A stretch of 63,052 nucleotides of DNA from an uncultured bacterium (GTDB taxonomy: Bacteria > Planctomycetota > Phycisphaerae > Phycisphaerales > SM1A02): the NCBI GenBank assembly GCA_903919715.1, contig CAIXJC010000003.1:1-63052 (forward strand). Direction: 5' to 3'. This document shows positions 33,315 to 43,248 of the stretch, in pieces. Position numbers and translations under genes: made by a program. Positions within the stretch are counted from its first letter, which is position 1, and each line of letters begins with the position of its first letter. The notes beneath the pieces were generated by a model. It did no database searches. It was not told the origin of the DNA and saw only the letters and a list, made by a program, of their open reading frames with translations.

Positions 33315-36300
33315 GCCTCCGAAACCCGAACGGTTTTCGCGCTCACGCTTCGGGGGAATCCAACCGCCCCGAACAATCACTCGTCCTGCTCCGACAATTT
33401 CGGTGAGTTTTCGCAGCACCCCTGCTTCTGCGACGACTCGTAGTCCATGGGGAATAAGCGTTGCAATTCCACCGTCAACTTCCAAAAGAATCGCGACTTC
33501 CACAGGACGACCCTTCAGACTCAGGACACTTCCTGCTGCTTGACGAAGGGCGCCCGCCAACATTCGCATCGTCGGGACCAAGGATTCTTCGCTCGGTCCA
33601 ACAAGCGCAGGATCCGTCAAACGAATTTCGATGCGGCTTGCCAAATGCGCCGAAGCTTCTTCGATCGCAAAGACTCGGTCAACAATCACGCCGGGTTCAG
33701 AGCGCGAAGCATCAACTGATCCAGACAACACAACAACTTTTCCATCCTGAATCAATTCGCCGAATGCCGCATATGTTTCAGCGAAGAGAACCGCGTCGAA
33801 TGTTCCCGTGCGATCGGCGAGCGTTGCGATCGCCATCCGTTGATTGGCACTCGCGCCACGCTGCGTGATGATCTGCCGAATTCGTGTGATCAGTCCTGCG
33901 ATCACGATGCCGCCAGCGCCAGCTCCTTCAGCAAGTCGACCACTATCACAATTGCAGAACGAGCCAATTTCGCCCCGCCAGTCGTCAAGAGGATGGCCGG
34001 AAACATGAAATCCAAGGGCCTCTCGCTCGTAATTCAGCGTCGTCATTCGATCCCACGGATCCGCACGACGAAGGGGAAGCGTCGAAGTCGGCGATGATTC
34101 GCCTGCGGGCGGAGTCACCGCAGGTTCTTCTGCCACTGCAAACATCGACATCTGTCCAGCGGCGCGATCTCGCGCCATATTTTGACCAGCACGCAGCGCA
34201 TCTTCGAGAGATGCGAGAACCGCCGCACGCTGATTTGTTCCGTGGAGAGAATCCAACACTCCAGCTTTGATCAAAGTCTCAAGCGACGAGCGATTCACCG
34301 CTCGCAAATTCACTCGAGAGCACAAGTCGAAGATATCCCGATACGGCCCAGATTTGGTGCGATCTTCGATGATGGCGGCGATCGCTCCATCGCTCACCCC
34401 TTTCATCGCACGCAGTCCAAATCGAACATGACCATGAAGATGATCGTGTGGCTCATCGGCTGCGAAGACAACGGCGAAGTCCGTCGTGGAAAGATTGATG
34501 TCTGGCCCTTTCACTTCAACGCCCGCATGTCGGCGTTCACGAGTCGAATCAGCCCAAAGAATTCGCTTGCATTCCTCCAAATACACCGCCCAATCCTCCA
34601 CTTTCTGCGCCTGACTTTCGAAAGTCAACACCGCAGCCATGTAATGCGCTGGGAAGAATGTTTTGAGATACGCCGTCTGGAATGCAATGATGGCGTACCC
34701 AGTTGAATGGCTCTTATTGAAGCCGTAGCCAGCGAATTTCAGAATCAGATCGAACAGTGTGTCAGCCTGACCCGCAGCGAGACCGCGCGCACCTGCACCG
34801 CGAATAAAGTCCGCACGCGCTGCGTTGATGACATCCTGCTTCTTCTTCGAGATCGCTTTGATAATCGTGTACGCGGCGCGAAGCGGAATGTCGCCGAGTT
34901 GATGCAACACTTGCATGATCTGCTCTTGATAGACCATGACTCCGTATGTTTCAGCAGTCAGTCGATCGACAACTTCGTGGACACTCGGAACAGCCTGACG
35001 ACCCGCCTTTCGTTTGCAGTAATCCGAAATGAGTTCCATCGGACCTGGTCGAAATAACGCATTCGCCGCGATCAAGTCTTCAAGTCGATCGGGCTGCATA
35101 TCTGCAAGCGTCTTGCGCATCCCGCCAGATTCGAATTGAAAAACACCGCCGGTCTCGGCGCGACGAAAAAGTGCAAAGACCCGCTGATCGGTGAAGTCGA
35201 TGCGATCAAGGTCGAGCGGATCTGCGCCACGTTTCGCTGGTTCTGCAGCGAATTCTGCTGATCGACCGACGGCTGCCCATTGAGCGGCTGGGGTCAATGA
35301 TTGACGGATCAACTTCTTCGCACACTCGATCGTCGAGAGTGTTCGAAGTCCTAAAAAATCCATCTTCAGCAATCCGATTTTCTCACACGTCGGGCCGTCC
35401 CACTGCGTGATCGCTTCTTCGCTCCCGCTACTCGCCCTGCACAGCGGCACAATGTTCTCGAGTGGCTGAGTTGAAATCACAACTCCGGCGGCATGCGTGC
35501 TGGAATTGCGTGCGTGATCCTCGAGTCCTTGCGCATGCTCGAGCACCTTACGAATGAGCGGGTTCTCGTCCCGTGCCGCCCGAAGTGCAGGCTCGCGTTC
35601 GAGTGCTTTCTGCAAGGTGATATGCAGTTCGCCAGGAACCAGATCCGACAATCGCTGAGCCTCAGACACTGACACACCCATCGCTCGTGCGACATCTTTG
35701 ATCGCAGCTTTCGCTTTCAATCGGCCGAATGTGATGATCTGTGCGACATGTCCGTATTTCTTGCGAACGTATTCCAACACATCCGCACGACCATCTTGGC
35801 AAATATCGATGTCGATATCGGGATATTCGCTTCGATCTGGATCGGTGAATCGCTCAAAGAGCAATCCATATTTCTCAGGGCAGGCATTCGACAAACCCAG
35901 CACATATCCAACCATCGTTCCGACACCCGAACCACGCGCCGTCGCGGGAATGCCTCGCTGTCCAGCCCAACTGACGAAGTCCCAAACGATCAGGAAGTAT
36001 GCGCTAATCGACTTGTTGGCGAGAATCTGCAGCTCTCGCTCAAGCCGAGAACGAATGACAGGGGTCACACCATGCGGACCGTATCGCCAGACGAGTCCAG
36101 CCTCGCAGAGCATCGCGAGCGCACGATCGCACTCAGCCTTTGTTTCTTCTTGCGAGGCATGATCTTGGCCGTCAAACGGACTCAGCACGAAGCAGCGGCA
36201 GTATTCCTTGAACCACTCAGTCAAATCACCGCCGCCATACTGCGGCGGATCCTTCGGTACCTGAACACGGACAACCGGTGCGTGACTTTCGCCATGAGGT

Positions 36301-37196
36301 AATTCGACCGAGCAACGTGCCGCAATGCGCACCGTGTTCAGCAGCGCTTCTTGTTCATCTAGTTCGGTAAAAGTCGCCGCCATTTCAGCGGGACTCTTCA
36401 CAAACAACTGCTTGGGATATCGAATCCGCTCAGGATCGTCCTTGTTTTTGGCCATTGAAATGCAGCACAGCGTGTCATGCAAATCGTGGTCGCTTTCGAG
36501 CAGAAAATGTGCGTCGTTGTCGATGACAAGTGGAAGATGCAACTCGGCGGCGAGTTTCTTGAGCAGTGGATTAATGCGTTCTTGTTCTGGAACGTGTCGC
36601 TGAAGTTCGATATAGAAACGCGGTTCGCCGTGCTCGTCTGGGGCAAAGGTGCGCGCATGCCAACGCGCCTCATCGAGCGCAAGAGCCCAATGATTCGACT
36701 GGCCTGTTTGCACAAAATTCGTCAGATGAAATGCAATGCTCGATCCCAAGTGGCCGTTGATCGCAATCAATCCATTGCCCCACTGCGTCAACGTGGACTT
36801 GTCCATACGTGGACGATGATAAAAACCATTCAAGAAAGAATCGCTCGACAGCTTCATCAGGTTGCGCCATCCAGTCAGATTTTGCGCAAGTAAGACAAGA
36901 TGAAAGCCACCATCTTGCATCTTCGTCGCGACCCGACTACGCCGATCGCCTTCTTGTCCATCATGATCGCGAGCGACATACGCCTCAATCCCTAAGATCG
37001 GTTTGATTCCATTCTTTTTTGCGATCTCATAAAACTCCATCGCGCCATACAAATTGCCGTGATCAGTCACCGCAACTGCGGACATTCCAAGTTGCTTCAC
37101 TCGCTTGACCAATGCGTCGATGCGATTCCCCCCGTCGAGCAGTGAATACTCGGAGTGCAGGTGAAGATGAACGAACTCGCCCGCCATAACTCCCAT
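33276..37196 (-). CDS. dnaE: DNA polymerase III subunit alpha
   Basis: This is the replicative polymerase of the DnaE type, with 1306 residues (E. coli has 1160). The PHP domain opens with [13 protein letters not shown] and continues with DHGNLYG and GIEAYVARD. The polymerase catalytic aspartates are in [13 protein letters not shown] and, later, [17 protein letters not shown] helix-hairpin-helix part follows ([35 protein letters not shown]), then an OB fold ([13 protein letters not shown]). I see no intein motif; the extra length is in the C-terminal half. Two in-frame ATGs (37196, 37187) are equally possible. Neither has a clear Shine-Dalgarno sequence. It overlaps pdxH by 39 bp at the 3' end. 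Confidence 0.96.
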   Translation of the reverse strand: MGVMAGEFVHLHLHSEYSLLDGGNRIDALVKRVKQLGMSAVAVTDHGNLYGAMEFYEIAKKNGIKPILGIEAYVARDHDGQEGDRRSRVATKMQDGGFHLVLLAQNLTGWRNLMKLSSDSFLNGFYHRPRMDKSTLTQWGNGLIAINGHLGSSIAFHLTNFVQTGQSNHWALALDEARWHARTFAPDEHGEPRFYIELQRHVPEQERINPLLKKLAAELHLPLVIDNDAHFLLESDHDLHDTLCCISMAKNKDDPERIRYPKQLFVKSPAEMAATFTELDEQEALLNTVRIAARCSVELPHGESHAPVVRVQVPKDPPQYGGGDLTEWFKEYCRCFVLSPFDGQDHASQEETKAECDRALAMLCEAGLVWRYGPHGVTPVIRSRLERELQILANKSISAYFLIVWDFVSWAGQRGIPATARGSGVGTMVGYVLGLSNACPEKYGLLFERFTDPDRSEYPDIDIDICQDGRADVLEYVRKKYGHVAQIITFGRLKAKAAIKDVARAMGVSVSEAQRLSDLVPGELHITLQKALEREPALRAARDENPLIRKVLEHAQGLEDHARNSSTHAAGVVISTQPLENIVPLCRASSGSEEAITQWDGPTCEKIGLLKMDFLGLRTLSTIECAKKLIRQSLTPAAQWAAVGRSAEFAAEPAKRGADPLDLDRIDFTDQRVFALFRRAETGGVFQFESGGMRKTLADMQPDRLEDLIAANALFRPGPMELISDYCKRKAGRQAVPSVHEVVDRLTAETYGVMVYQEQIMQVLHQLGDIPLRAAYTIIKAISKKKQDVINAARADFIRGAGARGLAAGQADTLFDLILKFAGYGFNKSHSTGYAIIAFQTAYLKTFFPAHYMAAVLTFESQAQKVEDWAVYLEECKRILWADSTRERRHAGVEVKGPDINLSTTDFAVVFAADEPHDHLHGHVRFGLRAMKGVSDGAIAAIIEDRTKSGPYRDIFDLCSRVNLRAVNRSSLETLIKAGVLDSLHGTNQRAAVLASLEDALRAGQNMARDRAAGQMSMFAVAEEPAVTPPAGESSPTSTLPLRRADPWDRMTTLNYEREALGFHVSGHPLDDWRGEIGSFCNCDSGRLAEGAGAGGIVIAGLITRIRQIITQRGASANQRMAIATLADRTGTFDAVLFAETYAAFGELIQDGKVVVLSGSVDASRSEPGVIVDRVFAIEEASAHLASRIEIRLTDPALVGPSEESLVPTMRMLAGALRQAAGSVLSLKGRPVEVAILLEVDGGIATLIPHGLRVVAEAGVLRKLTEIVGAGRVIVRGGWIPPKRERENRSGFGGSWKKSTDVPAGA

Positions 37197-37284
37197 AGTA
37201 GAGATTCACCAGAGAAATCAAGCGCCGGAAAACACATCAAGTTTGCGGTCTTTTCCTCCTGTCATTCGCCAACCCCCTATCCTT

Positions 37285-37566
37285 ATGACAACCGTGCGCC
37301 TGCCTCCATCAACCAATCCCACTTCGTCGGGGTCGCCCCTCCCTTGGGTCATAAAAGCAATCATCTTGCTCGTTCTCGCACTTCCGATTATCGCACTTCT
37401 CTTGGCTGCGGGATTGTTCATCATGATCATCGTGATCGGCGTCGCATTACTGCTCTGGGCTGCGGGAATGATTCGCCGCGCACTTTCTGGAACGACACGC
37501 ACAAATTCGATTCCGCAGAGCGACAATGAAGGACGAGAAAATGTCAGAGTGATTCGTCCGGATTAA
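37285..37566 (+). CDS. Small membrane protein
   Basis: The 93-residue product has a Pro/Ser-rich start and one or two hydrophobic helices (about residues 20-58, VIKAIILLVLALPIIALLLAAGLFIMIIVIGVALLLWAAG), ending with a basic polar tail. I do not recognise a family. The ATG at 37285 gives a sensible membrane protein; the frame extends 14 codons upstream. It starts 88 bp from the divergent dnaE gene and its last 23 bp overlap the convergent aminotransferase gene. Its coding status is supported by the strong membrane pattern only. Confidence 0.6.
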   Translation: MTTVRLPPSTNPTSSGSPLPWVIKAIILLVLALPIIALLLAAGLFIMIIVIGVALLLWAAGMIRRALSGTTRTNSIPQSDNEGRENVRVIRPD

Positions 37567-38473
37567 AGCCCGAGTCCAAGTCGATCACGGTCTCTGATTC
37601 GACCAGTTCTAGATAATCCTTCCGGAGCAAACGGGACAATTCGCCTGGCACTCCATCTGCGATTGTTTTCTGTTCGACTCCAACGACAGGAAGAACACCC
37701 CAACTGGAATTCGTCAGGAATATTTCATCCGCCGCCAAAACGTCATCAATCGTCAAATGCGCTTTTTCAACAACAATTCCACGCTCCTCTGCGCATTCAA
37801 TGACTGCGCGCCGAGTGACACCAGGAAGAACTGGCGCCGATGACTCGCTTTCGCCGTGCGCCCATGGCGTGCGTAATACACCGTCTCGTACGACAAAAAT
37901 GTTGCTCACTGCGCCGCATGCGAGACGATTGTTGGTCGTGAAAAAAATTGCTTCCGAACAACTCGCCGCCGCCGCCAATTGAAGTTCCGCCAATCGTGGC
38001 CAATACCAGAGCGTTTTATGTCCCGCAAATGGATCTTGTGGATTCACTCGTGCATCAGCGATTCGGACTCGCACTCCTCGGTCGAACAATTCGGCGGGAT
38101 ACGGAGTGGGCGGTTGAACAACGATTGCGATTGTTGGGTCATTGCGCGCAGGCTCACTGGCAACGCCTGGCGATTTCAACATCTTGAGATCGCCAGCTGT
38201 CACGGTGATTCGCACACGCGCTTCCGTCATCTCGTTTTCGGCGAGTGTCAATTCAACGGCATCCGCAAGCGGATCGATGCGCAGCACCTCGAGGGCTCCC
38301 AGTTCGATCGCCGAAGCCTTCAGTCGCTCGAGATGCGACATCACACGAAAGATGCGCCCATGCTTGGCGCACATCGATGTAAAGACCCCGACACCATGCT
38401 GAAATCCAGAATCGAAGAGCGAAACCTTTGCGTCTTGCGCAGGAACAAATTTTCCGTTGAGCCATACTTTCAT
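37544..38473 (-). CDS. Class IV PLP aminotransferase
   Basis: Proteins of this fold-type IV family are branched-chain aminotransferases (IlvE), D-amino-acid transaminases or aminodeoxychorismate lyases (PabC). The 309-residue protein has VWLNGKFVPAQDAKVSLFDSGFQHGVGVF at the start, the PLP lysine in GHKTLWYWPRL, and the phosphate-binding NRLACGAVSNIFVV and TRRAVIECAEERG segments. Which of the three reactions it performs cannot be told by eye. The start is the ATG overlapping the stop of the upstream membrane-anchored hypothetical gene (ATGA), so the two are coupled. The longer frame belongs to that gene's region. Confidence 0.88.
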   Translation of the reverse strand: MKVWLNGKFVPAQDAKVSLFDSGFQHGVGVFTSMCAKHGRIFRVMSHLERLKASAIELGALEVLRIDPLADAVELTLAENEMTEARVRITVTAGDLKMLKSPGVASEPARNDPTIAIVVQPPTPYPAELFDRGVRVRIADARVNPQDPFAGHKTLWYWPRLAELQLAAAASCSEAIFFTTNNRLACGAVSNIFVVRDGVLRTPWAHGESESSAPVLPGVTRRAVIECAEERGIVVEKAHLTIDDVLAADEIFLTNSSWGVLPVVGVEQKTIADGVPGELSRLLRKDYLELVESETVIDLDSGFNPDESL

Positions 38474-38973
38474 GGATTCCTTGTCTGCGGTAAAAGTCGA
38501 AGTGAATCGAATTCCGCTATGTCGGGTGTAAAAACGCCAACGATCTTGACCTGTGATTCTCCGGGCGCTGCGATCACGCGGACGGCGATTGCACTGCCGC
38601 CTCGATAACACGCCAGTGCGGTATGCGTTGCATTTCCCGTTGTGCCGATGCCGAAGTCGCCGGCCCGCACTTCAATCAGCGCAACAGGTGACTTGAGCTG
38701 GCTGGCTGCACTTCGCATTCGCGAGCGGAATTCCTCTGCGACGATTGGATCACTCGCATCAAGGCTATGTATTGGCGACTGAGGATCAACGGCGGCTTCC
38801 TCCAATACATGGAACAGAAACAATCGAACACGCTCTGACTCCGCTGTCGAGGATTTTTCCATCACGGAGGACATCCAGAAGCCGACGCCGAGAATGACCG
38901 CTGGCATAATGAATAATCGCGAACCACGCCACCGCGAGATCCAACTTACAGATTGATTCAACATCGGGCGCAT
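38470..38973 (-). CDS. Membrane-anchored hypothetical protein
   Basis: The 167-residue product begins MRPMLNQSVSWISRWRGSRLFIMPAVILGVGFWM, with one transmembrane helix (about residues 18-34) followed by a soluble domain of about 130 residues, probably outside the cytoplasm. I do not recognise the domain. The start is uncertain: ATG at 38973 or 38964. The gene is divergent from the ABC-F gene with about 30 bp between starts, and its stop overlaps the start of the aminotransferase gene (ATGA). Confidence 0.7.
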   Translation of the reverse strand: MRPMLNQSVSWISRWRGSRLFIMPAVILGVGFWMSSVMEKSSTAESERVRLFLFHVLEEAAVDPQSPIHSLDASDPIVAEEFRSRMRSAASQLKSPVALIEVRAGDFGIGTTGNATHTALACYRGGSAIAVRVIAAPGESQVKIVGVFTPDIAEFDSLRLLPQTRNP

Positions 38974-39003
38974 CTGGACAGCGTAGCCATGTAGTATCGA
39001 AAA

Positions 39004-41079
39004 ATGCCGATTGCAACGTTGACGAATGTCCGCTTTGGACATGGGACGCGCCTCCTCCTTGATGGAGCGACGCTCTCAATTGAACCAGGCGAAAAGATTG
39101 GCCTCGTGGGGCGCAATGGCTGTGGAAAAAGCACACTCATGCGATTACTCGCAGGACAAGCGAAACCGGATGCTGGTTCCGTCGGTCTCCAACGGGGTTG
39201 CCGCGTGGGATTTCTCACGCAAGATCCAACCATTGAACCAACCGATACGCTTCGAGAGGCAGCAGCGCGCGCATTCACTCGACTGAGCGAAATCCGGCAC
39301 GAACTCGAACAGGTCTACGAACAGTTGACCCATGCGACATCGGAGGAACTTGATCGCCTCCTGACCAAACAAGCGGCGCTTGATGCGGAATTCGAACGCG
39401 GCGGTGGATATGCGGTCGATCACAAAATCGATGCGGTGCTGCACGGGCTCGGATTCGTCGACGCTCAATTCTCGACACTTGTGAACAAACTTTCCGGAGG
39501 TCAGCGGGCTCGAGCGGGACTCGCGCGATTGTTGCTCGAAGAACCAGACCTGCTCCTGCTCGACGAACCAACGAATCACTTGGACATTGAAGGTCGTCGC
39601 TGGCTCGAAGATTTTCTTGCAGATGAATTCCCTGGTTCCGTCGTGGTGGTCAGCCATGATCGTTGGTTGCTCGATCGCGTCGTATCGCGCATTGTTGAAA
39701 TTCATGATTCGAGCATCCGCGAATATCCTGGAAATTACGCAGACTTCACCATCTTGCGCCGTGAACGTGCACTGACGCAGCAGCGCATTCACGAGAAGCA
39801 ACAAGACAAAATCGGCCGCGAAGAGGCGTACATCGCTCGATACAAAGCTGGCCAACGAGCTCGCCAAGCGAAAGGACGCGCCACGCGCCTCGAGCGATTT
39901 CAGCGGGATAATTTGGTCGAACGCCCAGTCGATTTCGACGTCATGCGACTCGAACTCCCCCGTGCTGAACGCGTTGGCGACATTGTTGTTTCAGCTCATG
40001 ATGTTTCGAAAGCGTATGGCGAACGGGTTCTCTTATGCGACTTCGAACTCACGCTCAAGCCCGGCGATCGACTTGGAGTGGTCGGCGCAAATGGAACAGG
40101 AAAGACAACCCTCCTGCGCATATTGATGGGTGACGAAACTCCAGACACTGGCTTGCTGAAGCGAAGCCCACGGCTTTCTGTTGGATGGTTTCGGCAGACG
40201 CACGATCATTTAGACAAGACGCAAGAGGTCTGGACGTACCTGCAAATGACCGTGCCGCCTCGAGCGAACGGAGTGCGCCTTTCTGAGCAAGAAGCGCGCG
40301 ACCTTGCAGGTGCATTTCTCTTTACTGGCCGCGCCCAGGAATCCACTCTTGGTTCACTCTCAGGAGGTGAACGAGCGCGCGCCGTATTAGCGGGACTTGT
40401 TGCTGGTGCACACAACCTGCTCATCTTGGACGAACCATCGAACCATTTGGACATTCCAAGCGCTGAACGACTTGAGCAAGCGCTATCGCTTCCGCCCGAT
40501 GAAGGCGGATATGACGGAACACTCATCTTGGTCAGCCATGATCGTGCGCTGCTTACGGCGACGTGTGATCAAATTCTCTCAATCGATGGAGATGGAAAGT
40601 GGCGACTCTTCCAAGGAACGTACGCAGAGTTTGACGCCCAACGAGTCCGCGGCGAATCTGTGAGTTCCCCGACTGTGTCCGCCACCGCAAAATCTTCGGG
40701 AACTTCAGCGCAAGCGCCAGCCAAAGTTGCAACCAAAGCGGCTCCACCAAAGGATGCTGCGCAACGTTCCTCCTCAGAGAAAAACTCTGGTTCGAAGACG
40801 ACAACGATTGCGAAAGCCCCTCGGCCGCGGACTGGAATGCACGAGAAGGGCAACAGAAATACTGACCCGAAAAATCCACTGTCGCATATTCCACAACCTG
40901 AACTTGAACTGCTCTTGCAGTCGGTCAACACCCGTCTTGCCGCAATCGACGACAAACTCGGTGATCCAGAGATCTACGCCGACCGAAAAAAGACAAACAC
41001 ACTTCTGGACGATCGAACGGCTGTCGAGCGGGAGAAGTCCAAGTTGGAAGAAGAGTGGCTGCGTCGCGCAACTGGCTGA
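39004..41079 (+). CDS. ABC-F type ATPase (Uup-like)
   Basis: ABC-F proteins have two fused ATPase domains and no membrane part; they act on ribosomes. The first domain (about 1-250) has GRNGCGKST, LSGGQRARAGLA and LLLLDEPTNHLD; the second (about 320-555) has GANGTGKTT, LSGGERARAVLA and LILDEPSNHLD. The basic linker between them (EAYIARYKAGQRARQAKGRATRLERFQR) is the P-site tRNA interaction motif region. A Ser/Thr/Ala/Lys-rich stretch (about 555-625) and a coiled coil (about 630-690) end the 691-residue protein, as in Uup. It probably helps resolve stalled ribosomes or supports DNA maintenance, as Uup does in E. coli. Confidence 0.93.
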   Translation: MPIATLTNVRFGHGTRLLLDGATLSIEPGEKIGLVGRNGCGKSTLMRLLAGQAKPDAGSVGLQRGCRVGFLTQDPTIEPTDTLREAAARAFTRLSEIRHELEQVYEQLTHATSEELDRLLTKQAALDAEFERGGGYAVDHKIDAVLHGLGFVDAQFSTLVNKLSGGQRARAGLARLLLEEPDLLLLDEPTNHLDIEGRRWLEDFLADEFPGSVVVVSHDRWLLDRVVSRIVEIHDSSIREYPGNYADFTILRRERALTQQRIHEKQQDKIGREEAYIARYKAGQRARQAKGRATRLERFQRDNLVERPVDFDVMRLELPRAERVGDIVVSAHDVSKAYGERVLLCDFELTLKPGDRLGVVGANGTGKTTLLRILMGDETPDTGLLKRSPRLSVGWFRQTHDHLDKTQEVWTYLQMTVPPRANGVRLSEQEARDLAGAFLFTGRAQESTLGSLSGGERARAVLAGLVAGAHNLLILDEPSNHLDIPSAERLEQALSLPPDEGGYDGTLILVSHDRALLTATCDQILSIDGDGKWRLFQGTYAEFDAQRVRGESVSSPTVSATAKSSGTSAQAPAKVATKAAPPKDAAQRSSSEKNSGSKTTTIAKAPRPRTGMHEKGNRNTDPKNPLSHIPQPELELLLQSVNTRLAAIDDKLGDPEIYADRKKTNTLLDDRTAVEREKSKLEEEWLRRATG

Positions 41080-41122
41080 CGTTCACTTCGCGAACATCGC
41101 ACCGACGAGGCAAAATTGTATT

Positions 41123-41148
41123 CGTCGAGTTCTGGCCCAGACTCGACG
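41123..41148. terminator. Hairpin between convergent genes
   Basis: CGTCGAGT pairs with ACTCGACG around a 10-nt loop in the 126-bp gap between the ABC-F and anti-sigma genes. A T-rich tract (TCTTTTTTATT near 41168) lies some 20 bases beyond on the plus strand, and AATACAATTTT follows on the minus strand. It is a plausible but imperfect two-way terminator. Confidence 0.4.
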
Positions 41149-41205
41149 GTCAACCGATCGCTTCGAATTCCGTCTTTTTTATTCTTGATCCATTCTGGTA
41201 CTGAT

Positions 41206-42081
41206 TCACTCTGGGTGCGTCGTAAAAACGACTGCGCCGCGAGCATCAACAATTTGCCAATCGGAATTGGCATTTGCGACACCTGTCTGTAGCGCAAAGC
41301 GCCGACCACCAACTGGGTTCACAACAGAAAACTCTCCTGCGTCATTCACAACACCTGACTGACGATCAACAGCTTGAAGCATGAGTTTCTGTCCAACCGA
41401 AAGATCGAACCAGACGATGTAAGCAGAATCAAGGGTTGGCGCCAACATCACAGTCGTGGAACCATTATCACGCACTGTCGCTCCAACCAATCCTTTGACC
41501 ACGCATCGTTTGTCGAGAAATTCTGGCAAGCCTGCTCCGATCAAAGCGGTCAATTCTGCAGATGACGCATTTTGCAGGGCGAGCTCACTAATTCGTGCAG
41601 CCTGGCGTGCAGTCGCAACGTCGAATGCCAAAGCAACGACGAGCCCGCCAATGACCGCGATGCAAGCCGCACGCCATACCAAAGTTGAACGGCGCCAATG
41701 ACCATCCTCTGCAACCGACTTGGGACTTGATCGATCGGACAAGCCAGATTCTCTCGGTTGCGCCGTGCCGCTAGATGAACCAACTGGGGACGATCGACCT
41801 ATCAAGGCAATCGGAGCAAGTTCTGCGTCGCTCTCTTCGACCGCCTGCGCCACGGATGCCATAACTCGAAGCCGAAGCGAGCGCTCTGGCTCGATCACTG
41901 GCAGGAGCGCTGACTGGCTTGCCAGTGCGGCTTGTATGTCCATGACTTCACGCTGAATGAGAGTAGAAGCGTCTCGAAAGAGTCGCTCAAGCCTGGCGCA
42001 GTCTGCGCTCTCGAGTGCACCGAGCACCTCAAGTTGAGCAAGTTCTACGATCTCGTCACGGTTCGTCGGATAAGTTGTCAT
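41206..42081 (-). CDS. RskA-type anti-sigma factor
   Basis: The 291-residue protein has a helical N-terminal domain (about 1-70, VELAQLEVLGALESADCARLERLF) of the kind that binds an ECF sigma factor, without zinc-binding HxxxCxxC. A linker, one transmembrane helix (about 140-158, AACIAVIGGLVVALAFDV) and an extracytoplasmic domain follow, with VMLAPTLDSAYIVWFDLSVGQKLMLQAVD and WQIVDARGAVV as in anti-sigma-K factors. The ATG at 42081 has AGAGGTG at correct spacing; the TTG seven codons upstream is less likely. The gene follows the sigma gene on the same strand after a 279-bp gap that carries inverted repeats. Confidence 0.85.
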   Translation of the reverse strand: MTTYPTNRDEIVELAQLEVLGALESADCARLERLFRDASTLIQREVMDIQAALASQSALLPVIEPERSLRLRVMASVAQAVEESDAELAPIALIGRSSPVGSSSGTAQPRESGLSDRSSPKSVAEDGHWRRSTLVWRAACIAVIGGLVVALAFDVATARQAARISELALQNASSAELTALIGAGLPEFLDKRCVVKGLVGATVRDNGSTTVMLAPTLDSAYIVWFDLSVGQKLMLQAVDRQSGVVNDAGEFSVVNPVGGRRFALQTGVANANSDWQIVDARGAVVFTTHPE

Positions 42082-42333
42082 AAACACCTCTGACAAAAAC
42101 AACTCAGGGTCCCTGAACCCTCAGCTTGGGAGAGGCGCAATGATCGCCGTGTCCCTTTTTCCACCGCAGCGCTTGAAAGCCACCGCAGTCCTCCTGAGGA
42201 GACTGACAACATGCCAGTCGTTCCCTCTCTTAGTTAATCGATACGCAGTGCAACTCCAATTTGTCGCACAATTCCCTTTAACCTCAACCTCAAATTTCCA
42301 ACCTTTAATACCACTGGCAAAAGCAGTTACAGA

Positions 42334-42351
42334 TTCGACCAAATGGTCGAA
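42334..42351. promoter_or_regulatory. Perfect palindrome between sigma and anti-sigma genes
   Basis: TTCGACCA and TGGTCGAA are mirrored around AA, 10 bases beyond the sigma-factor stop codon on the minus strand. It could be an operator for a separate anti-sigma promoter or a short RNA hairpin. A second imperfect hairpin (CAGTC/GACTG-like, CCTC/GAGG) lies near 42188-42210. Confidence 0.35.
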
Positions 42352-42360
42352 CGAAAGCGC

Positions 42361-42915
42361 TCAGCCAGTCTGTTCCATTCCAAACTTCTCACGCAACCGA
42401 CCTAGTCCACGGCTCAGCGCGCTCTTAATAGTTCCAACAGGCATGTTTCGCTGCTCCGCTACTTCCCGCAGCGAATAACCTTGCAGATACACACGCTCGA
42501 TGACTTCTCGTTGTAATTCTGGCAGTTCATTCATACGGCGTCGAACAACTGCGCTGCCTTCCTTAATTTCGTCGTCCTGAGATGCGCTGGCAGCCACATC
42601 ATGTTTCCCTTCGTCGAGTGATATCGACACGGGGCGCACCATCCGGCGTCGCAGTCGATCGATGAACATTCGTCGTGAAATGAGCATCACCCATGTGATG
42701 AGCTTGGCCCGAGTCGGGTCATACCGATCAGCGGTGCGCCACACTTGCACAAAAACTTCTTGGGTGGCATCTTCGGCTTCCGAGACGGAACCGAGAACCT
42801 GACACGCATTTCGAAAGACAAGGCTTCCAAAACGGTCATAAAGGGTCCGTAAGGCAACCTCTTTGCCTTGCGCGACGTGCTGCATCAATATCCAATCTTC
42901 GTTTTCCAAGTCCAT
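42361..42915 (-). CDS. ECF sigma factor (SigK-like)
   Basis: The 184-residue protein has sigma regions 2 (LYDRFGSLVFRNACQVLGSVSEAEDATQEVFVQVWRTADRYDP, then WVMLISRRMFIDRLRR) and 4 (LPELQREVIERVYLQGYSLREVAEQRNMPVGTIKSALSRGLGRLRE), with the -35 recognition helix in the last part. This is the ECF family, near the SigK type that pairs with RskA-like anti-sigma factors, and such a gene is directly downstream. A very good Shine-Dalgarno sequence (AGGAGG) precedes the ATG. The signal it answers is unknown. A GGAACTC-like box on the minus strand near 43003-43009 could be an ECF -35 element for autoregulation. Confidence 0.92.
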   Translation of the reverse strand: MDLENEDWILMQHVAQGKEVALRTLYDRFGSLVFRNACQVLGSVSEAEDATQEVFVQVWRTADRYDPTRAKLITWVMLISRRMFIDRLRRRMVRPVSISLDEGKHDVAASASQDDEIKEGSAVVRRRMNELPELQREVIERVYLQGYSLREVAEQRNMPVGTIKSALSRGLGRLREKFGMEQTG

Positions 42916-43248
42916 CTCCTCCTGCTCAACAATTACCTAGAAATACCGACTAGAAAACCTAAAAAGCGTAAAGGTCAAGCCAGGCTAAAAAACTGAGATC
43001 CGAGTTCCTTCCAGCGTTCTTACGGTCAAAAACGGCAGTAGAAGAGATCCATCTTCTCCTCTCACTTGGGAGAATGTCGCCGATCCAACCAAAAGCAAAC
43101 TTTCTTTCAGTTTTTTTAAACTATTTGGGGGCGAACCAATTTGAATTCATTGAAGAAAAATCGATTATTCACCTTTCATTTGCGAATTCTTGTGGCACAA
43201 TATCTATGGAGCTGGGGAAAGGTCCGCTCGTTGCGGTTGGACTTTGCC
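42916..43248. other. Upstream region between sigma factor and prepilin-like gene
   Basis: This 333-bp gap between divergent genes holds the sigma-factor promoter region (TTGACC on the minus strand near 42972-42977, GGAACTC near 43003-43009) and AT-rich sequence with short open frames that I do not trust. The prepilin-like reading frame is open from 43141, so part of it may be coding. Confidence 0.4.

Noticed and set aside
33276..37196. Intein in DnaE to explain its length
   Set aside because: No splicing motifs (Cys/Ser start, HN-Cys end) are seen; the domain order is continuous.
42121..42342. 73-codon minus-strand frame between the sigma and anti-sigma genes
   Set aside because: No family resemblance, no clear ribosome-binding site, and the sequence is better explained by hairpins and an untranslated gap.
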